Source: Lysobacter sp.
GTDB lineage: Bacteria > Pseudomonadota > Gammaproteobacteria > Xanthomonadales > Xanthomonadaceae
Length of the DNA stretch: 9,528 bases
Direction: 5' to 3'
Assembly (NCBI GenBank): GCA_030151365.1
Contig: JASLDW010000085.1
Location: 1 to 9,528, forward strand
The translations under genes were made by a program, and so were the position numbers. Below the pieces are notes generated by a model, which saw nothing but the letters and a program-made list of their open reading frames with translations, was not told where the DNA came from and ran no database searches. Positions 6,815 through 9,528 of this stretch are shown one piece after another (position 1 is the first letter of the stretch; each line of letters begins with the position of its first letter).

Positions 6815-7246
6815 ATGAGCACAATCGCTGCAACACCCACCTTCGATGCTGCGCAGATCGAACGCATGCGCACTCAATTCGCCCACCTCGGCAAGGACGT
6901 GGATGGCTTCGCCTTCGATTTCTACACCCGATTGTTCGAACTTGCGCCACAGGTGCGTCCGTTGTTCTCCAGCGACGTTGCGCCGCAGGGACGCAAACTC
7001 GCAACCACGCTCGGCCTTCTCGTGGCCAGCCTCAACAACCCCGAACGCCTCAAAGGACCGCTGTCGCAACTCGGCCACAAGCATCGCGGCTATGGCGCGC
7101 AGGCCGGGCATTTCGCAGTGGTCGGCCAGGCATTGCTGGAAACATTGTCGAAGCGGCTCGGCGACGACTTCGATGCCGAGAGTGCCGGCAACTGGGCACG
7201 CGCCTATCAGACCGCTGCAGGAATGATGCAGGCGGGAATGCAGTAA
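6815..7246 (+). CDS. single-domain bacterial haemoglobin (globin family)
   Basis: This 143-residue globin resembles Vitreoscilla haemoglobin and the globin domain of flavohaemoglobins; no FAD/NAD reductase domain follows. Aligning by hand gives TyrB10 at Tyr37 (DFYTRLF), PheCD1 at Phe51 (VRPLF), a probable GlnE7 at Gln58 and proximal HisF8 at His90 (GHKHRGYGAQAGHFAVVGQALL, residues 87-108). Tyr-B10 plus Gln-E7 is the distal pocket of this class, which binds O2 and NO tightly. Roles in O2 supply or NO detoxification are known for the family; the role here is not shown. ATG 6815 is chosen because AAGG (6805-6808) lies 6 nt upstream and the family N-terminus fits. A longer in-frame start at 6722 would fall inside the preceding terminator. 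Terminators on both sides suggest a separate transcription unit. No FNR-like site was seen upstream. Confidence 0.93.
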   Translation: MSTIAATPTFDAAQIERMRTQFAHLGKDVDGFAFDFYTRLFELAPQVRPLFSSDVAPQGRKLATTLGLLVASLNNPERLKGPLSQLGHKHRGYGAQAGHFAVVGQALLETLSKRLGDDFDAESAGNWARAYQTAAGMMQAGMQ

Positions 7247-7287
7247 TCGTTTCAGGGCCATCTTTTTTGACCCGCGTGTCCTGGCGC

Positions 7288-7310
7288 CGCCTATCCCTGT
7301 AGGGGTGGCG
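7288..7310 (+). other. imperfect hairpin downstream of the globin gene
   Basis: CGCC-T-ATCCC (7288-7297) pairs with GGGGTGGCG (7302-7310) around a TGTA loop, with one bulged T and one G-U pair. It has no T-tail and lies just before the strong terminator at 7325. It may be a 3'-UTR stabilising stem or chance. Confidence 0.3.
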
Positions 7311-7324
7311 TCGGATTGGGGTCG

Positions 7325-7351
7325 ACAGGGCGCTTCGGCGCCCTGTTTTTT
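7325..7351 (+). terminator. intrinsic terminator after the globin gene
   Basis: ACAGGGCGC (7325-7333) and GCGCCCTGT (7338-7346) form a perfect 9-bp stem with a TTCG tetraloop (7334-7337). The stem's last T begins a run of six Ts (7346-7351). It lies 78 nt after the globin stop and would insulate adhesin 2 from globin transcription. Confidence 0.9.
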
Positions 7352-7376
7352 CGTGGATGAAGCATCGGGCAAACCT

Positions 7377-7460
7377 GCATGTCCGGTTTTTCGATGTCCC
7401 CGGGTATGGCTTGGATTGAGGCGATGAAAAGCGCCTTCAACCCACTACAGGAGCCTATCC
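7377..7460 (+). promoter_or_regulatory. shared adhesin upstream element, copy B
   Basis: This is the second copy of the block found at 4615-4699, placed identically relative to its start codon apart from a 1-nt indel in the middle. It carries GCATGTCCGGTTTTT, CCGGGTATGGCTTGG, TTGAGGCGAT and CACTACAGGAGCC. AGGAG at 7449-7453 is 7 nt before ATG 7461. The sequence just upstream (the globin terminator) has no similarity to the upstream side of copy A, so conservation starts sharply near 7377. That boundary is what a promoter unit would give, but also what a duplication end point would give. Confidence 0.6.
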
Positions 7461-9233
7461 ATGAACCGCACCACCTACATCAAACGCAAGTCGCACCACA
7501 TCCATCCTCTCGCCATCGCACTGTCCTCGCTGCTCGCCAGTTCGGCGATGCCCGCCTTCGCCGCAGATCAGGCCTGCAGGGATGCCAATGGCAACTCGAT
7601 TGCCGGCAGCACCAATGCGGGCAATGAACACGGGGATAGCAATACTACGTGCAAAGCGGATGCCTCGGCCTATGGTGAACTGAATAATGCCAGCGCCGTC
7701 GGATCCAATGCATTCGGCCTCAACAATGCCGCTTACGGCCAATCGGGAAATGCATTCGGCAACAGCAATACCGCCAAGGGCAATTACAGCAATGCATTCG
7801 GCAACAGCAATATCGCCAACGGCCCGGACAGCAACGCATTTGGCTTCGGCAACACCGCAAATGGCGCCGGGAGCATCGCTTTCGGTCGCGCCAATTACGC
7901 CAACGGCGATCTCAGCAGTGCGCTCGGCGCCGGCAATACCGCTGATGGCACGAACAGTACCGCTATCGGCTTCCAGAGCAAGGCAACCAACTTGCGCAGC
8001 ACCGCGATCGGCTATCAAGCCATTGCCGACCGTGACTACGCCATCGCCGTGGGCAAGACCGGCGGCGAACATCAGATCATCCATATGGCGGACGGCACCC
8101 AGGATTTCGATGCGGTGAACGTGCGCCAGCTGCGTACGCTCGCCGACTGGATGGGCGGCGGCTCCAGTTTCGTCAATGGCGTGTTCACTGCACCGACCTT
8201 CGTGATCCAGGGCAGCAACTACAACTCCGTCGCTTCGGCATTTGCAGCAGTGGATTCACGCTTGACCGCATTGGGCCAAGGCGGCATCGGTGGCAGTGGC
8301 CCGGCGGGCCCGGCTGGTGACAGCGCGTATCAAATTGCAGTGAACAACGGTTTCTCCGGCACTGAACAGCAATGGCTGGCGTCCCTGAAAGGCGATGCCG
8401 GCCCGATGGGCCCGCAAGGTCCGGCCGGCATCGATGGCGCCCCCGGGCCGCAGGGCCCGGCCGGCACCAACGGCGTGGATGGCGCAACCGGCGCCCAAGG
8501 CTCGCAGGGCGCTACCGGCGTGCAAGGCCCCGCCGGCGCACAAGGCGCGACGGGTGCCGATGGCGCCAGCGCCTACCAGATCGCAGTGAACAATGGCTAC
8601 GTCGGTACCGAGCAGCAATGGCTGAATTCATTGCAGGGTGGTGGTTCGGGCAACGATGCCTTGGCCGTGCATTACGACGACTCCAGCAAGGCGACGGTGA
8701 CACTGCAGGGCACCAACGGAACGCAGCTCAAGAATGTCGCCGCGGGTACGACCGCAACCGATGCGGTGAACGTGCAGCAGATGCAGCAAGGCAACGCCAC
8801 CACGCTCGCATCGGCGAACGCACATTCCGATGCCGGCGACGTCGCAACGCTCACTTCCGCCAACGCGCACGCAGATGCCGGTGACGCCGCGACCCTGACC
8901 GCCGCCAAGTCCTATACCGACAACAGGATCAACGGGCTGGTCGGCGCAGGCATCGACCAGTTCCGCGGCGAAGTGAACCGCCGTTTCGTCCAGCAGGATC
9001 GCCGCATCGATCGCATGGGCGCGATGAGCGGCGCAATGTCGGCCGCCGCGCTCAACACCGCCGGCTTGCCGGGACAAAACCGCGTCGGCGTCGGTTTCGG
9101 CAACCAGAATGGTCGCGCCGCGATGGCAGTGAGCTACCAGCGCCTGGTCCGTCCGAACGCCAGCGTCTCGCTGAGTGGCGGCTTCTCGGGCAGCGAACGC
9201 AGCATTGCGGTCGGCGCTGGATTCAGCTGGTGA
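7461..9233 (+). CDS. trimeric autotransporter adhesin, YadA-like, with long collagen-like segment (adhesin 2)
   Basis: This 590-residue paralogue of adhesin 1 starts at ATG 7461. A signal peptide of about 34-35 residues (LAIALSSLLASSAMPAFA) is followed by Cys39 and Cys64. The beta-roll head (about 70-200) is half as long as in adhesin 1, with about 9 repeats unusually rich in Asn (NAFGNSN..A.G). A first neck (about 206-226, MADGTQDFDAVNVRQL) is next, then FTAPTFVIQGSNYNSVASAF, matching adhesin 1. Three short triplets (280-288) lead to a 24-residue module (288-311, SAYQIAVNNG..GTEQQWL). Twenty Gly-X-Y triplets (311-370) follow, then a second copy of that module (370-393). The second neck (about 421-440), three 15-residue stalk repeats (444-488) and a YadA-type anchor (about 515-590, ending in Phe-Ser-Trp) complete it. 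It should form an outer-membrane-anchored surface trimer. Ligand unknown. Confidence 0.92.
   Translation: MNRTTYIKRKSHHIHPLAIALSSLLASSAMPAFAADQACRDANGNSIAGSTNAGNEHGDSNTTCKADASAYGELNNASAVGSNAFGLNNAAYGQSGNAFGNSNTAKGNYSNAFGNSNIANGPDSNAFGFGNTANGAGSIAFGRANYANGDLSSALGAGNTADGTNSTAIGFQSKATNLRSTAIGYQAIADRDYAIAVGKTGGEHQIIHMADGTQDFDAVNVRQLRTLADWMGGGSSFVNGVFTAPTFVIQGSNYNSVASAFAAVDSRLTALGQGGIGGSGPAGPAGDSAYQIAVNNGFSGTEQQWLASLKGDAGPMGPQGPAGIDGAPGPQGPAGTNGVDGATGAQGSQGATGVQGPAGAQGATGADGASAYQIAVNNGYVGTEQQWLNSLQGGGSGNDALAVHYDDSSKATVTLQGTNGTQLKNVAAGTTATDAVNVQQMQQGNATTLASANAHSDAGDVATLTSANAHADAGDAATLTAAKSYTDNRINGLVGAGIDQFRGEVNRRFVQQDRRIDRMGAMSGAMSAAALNTAGLPGQNRVGVGFGNQNGRAAMAVSYQRLVRPNASVSLSGGFSGSERSIAVGAGFSW
7668..8060 (+). 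repeat. YadA-type head repeats of adhesin 2
   Basis: There are about nine 14-residue repeats of the form 'S-N-A-F-G-x-x-N-x-A-x-G'. The Asn-rich early repeats shift to the more usual 'TAIGFQSKA' type at the end. Two neighbouring 42-nt units share 22 identical bases (7749-7770 and 7791-7812), pointing to a relatively recent internal duplication. Confidence 0.85.
8322..8393 (+). repeat. SAYQ...EQQWL module, copy 1 (before the collagen-like rod)
   Basis: Residues 288-311, SAYQIAVNNGFSGTEQQWL then ASLKG. The second copy at 8568-8639 matches at 20 of 24 residues, with many synonymous differences. Similar 'AY..A...G..GTE.EWL.SL.G' units border collagen-like stretches in bacterial and phage fibre proteins. 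This is from family memory and was not searched. Confidence 0.75.
8391..8570 (+). repeat. collagen-like Gly-X-Y segment of adhesin 2
   Basis: It encodes twenty uninterrupted triplets (60 residues, 311-370). The start is proline-rich (GPM, GPQ, GPA, GAP). The second half is mostly GAT, GAQ, GVD, GVQ and GAD with few prolines. The rod is about twice as long as that of adhesin 1 and of more mixed composition. Confidence 0.9.
8568..8639 (+). repeat. SAYQ...EQQWL module, copy 2 (after the collagen-like rod)
   Basis: Residues 370-393, SAYQIAVNNGYVGTEQQWL then NSLQG. It sits immediately after the last Gly-X-Y triplet and runs into the GGSGNDALAVHYDD linker shared with adhesin 1. With copy 1 it brackets the collagen-like rod, suggesting a folding or registration cap for the triple helix. 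Confidence 0.75.
8790..8924 (+). repeat. three 15-residue stalk repeats of adhesin 2
   Basis: Residues 444-458 (GNATTLASANAHSDA), 459-473 (GDVATLTSANAHADA) and 474-488 (GDAATLTAAKSYTDN) are tandem 45-nt units. The first two are more alike than either is to the third. Adhesin 1 has two units, so the stalk differs by one repeat. Confidence 0.82.
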
Positions 9234-9239
9234 TGCCCG

Positions 9240-9282
9240 AATCGGGGCCGGGGCCAGCCCAACTTGCCCTCCGCCCCGATTT
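9240..9282 (+). terminator. candidate terminator or hairpin after adhesin 2
   Basis: AATCGGGGC (9240-9248) and GCCCCGATT (9273-9281) are a perfect 9-bp inverted repeat. The 24-nt loop is long and only TTT follows before a C run. It may end adhesin 2 transcription, but it is clearly weaker than the two UUCG terminators, and it overlaps the candidate rpmB promoter. Confidence 0.4.
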
Positions 9283-9292
9283 CCCGCATAAT
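9264..9292 (+). promoter_or_regulatory. rpmB: candidate sigma-70 promoter of rpmB
   Basis: TTGCCC (9264-9269) and CATAAT (9287-9292) are 17 nt apart, the best housekeeping-like promoter in the window. Transcription from about 9299 would give a leader of roughly 140 nt before rpmB. Confidence 0.55.
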
Positions 9293-9299
9293 TTCCGGC

Positions 9300-9442
9300 T
9301 CGCTGCGTCCGGACTCCGGGCTTGCGGTCCCGGCAACACGATCCCGGCCGCCTGCAGCACCCCCGCATCGTGTGGCGAAGCAATTCGCCGGGGCCGCCAC
9401 TCTCCGGGCTACGGAGGGCAAACCGACACCATGAGGTGCGCA
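9300..9442 (+). promoter_or_regulatory. structured 5' leader of rpmB
   Basis: There is no convincing gene in this stretch. Three stems can be drawn. ACACGAT (9336-9342) pairs with ATCGTGT (9367-9373) around 24 nt. GGCGAA (9374-9379) pairs with TTCGCC (9384-9389) around a GCAA tetraloop of the GNRA class, directly abutting the first stem. CTCCG (9402-9406) pairs with CGGAG (9412-9416) not far upstream of the start. Length and structure would suit translational feedback by a ribosomal protein, but I recognise no known leader family here. Confidence 0.4.
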
Positions 9443-9528
9443 ATGTCACGAGTCTGCCAAGTCACCGGCAAGCGTACGACGACGGGCAACAACGTCTCGC
9501 ACGCGATGAACAAAACCCGCCGCCGTTT
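9443..9528 (+). CDS. rpmB: 50S ribosomal protein L28, N-terminal part (runs off the window)
   Basis: Twenty-eight codons are visible, beginning MSRVCQVTGKRTTTGNNVSH and continuing with AMNKTRRR. This closely matches the start of bacterial L28 (E. coli begins MSRVCQVTGKRPVTGNN), a protein of the large ribosomal subunit. An in-frame ATG at 9431 would add MRCA, but GAGG (9433-9436), the likely Shine-Dalgarno, lies between the two and family members start at MSRVC. ATG 9443 is therefore preferred. The rest of the gene, and rpmG, which often follows it, are outside the window. Confidence 0.96.
   Translation, partial: MSRVCQVTGKRTTTGNNVSHAMNKTRRR

Noticed and set aside
5890..7302. 470-codon plus-strand frame overlapping the adhesin 1 end and the globin in another frame
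   Set aside because: Arg/His-rich translation of GC-rich repeats with no family features. It runs through the 6716-6748 terminator.
4970..7372. 800-codon minus-strand open frame across adhesin 1 and the globin
   Set aside because: It crosses two well-supported genes and a strong terminator. The translation reflects the repetitive coding sequence read backwards, with no recognisable motifs.
8628..9449. Minus-strand frame spanning the end of adhesin 2 and the rpmB leader
   Set aside because: It overlaps the anchor domain and the start of rpmB, with no ribosome-binding site or motif; it is a shadow frame.

Overview
The window looks like chromosomal DNA from a GC-rich gammaproteobacterium. A member of the Lysobacterales/Xanthomonadales (Rhodanobacteraceae or Xanthomonadaceae type) is my best guess. 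The reasons are the L28 start sequence, the YgiB-YgiC gene pair, and a sigma factor coupled to a Ser/Thr kinase of a type common in that order. The taxonomic call is an inference, since no rRNA or other marker gene is present.

Layout. (1) Positions 1-1298, plus strand: the end of a DUF1190/YgiB-like gene, then a YgiC-like ATP-grasp enzyme of the glutathionylspermidine synthase family, separated by 2 nt. (2) Positions 1314-4555, minus strand: an ECF sigma factor of the TIGR02999-like kind followed by a transmembrane Ser/Thr kinase. Their genes overlap by 4 bases (ATGA), and the kinase gene converges on ygiC with a 15-bp gap. (3) Positions 4615-9233, plus strand: two paralogous trimeric-autotransporter adhesins flank a single-domain bacterial haemoglobin. 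Each adhesin has a signal peptide, a YadA-type beta-roll head, a collagen-like Gly-X-Y rod, a neck, a 15-residue-repeat stalk and a YadA-type anchor. (4) Positions 9240-9528, plus strand: a candidate promoter and a structured leader, then the first 28 codons of rpmB (ribosomal protein L28).

How it may work together. The two adhesin genes share a nearly identical 84-85-bp upstream block, including the ribosome-binding site, although they lie 2.7 kb apart. The first copy lies in the divergent intergenic region next to the sigma/kinase operon. The sigma factor has Thr-Thr where typical ECF factors carry an acidic motif in region 2.2. This recalls the kinase-activated sigma factors of Vibrio (EcfP/PknT) and Xanthomonas (EcfK/PknS). 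The proposed system is a membrane kinase with a large periplasmic, TPR-like sensor that phosphorylates the sigma factor, which then reads the shared block and switches on both collagen-like adhesins. This is inferred from the arrangement and motifs, not shown. The globin between the adhesins is bounded by two strong UUCG-loop terminators and is probably its own transcription unit.

No tRNA, rRNA, CRISPR array, insertion sequence or phage gene was seen. The long ORFs on the strand opposite the kinase and adhesins are judged to be by-products of high GC content.
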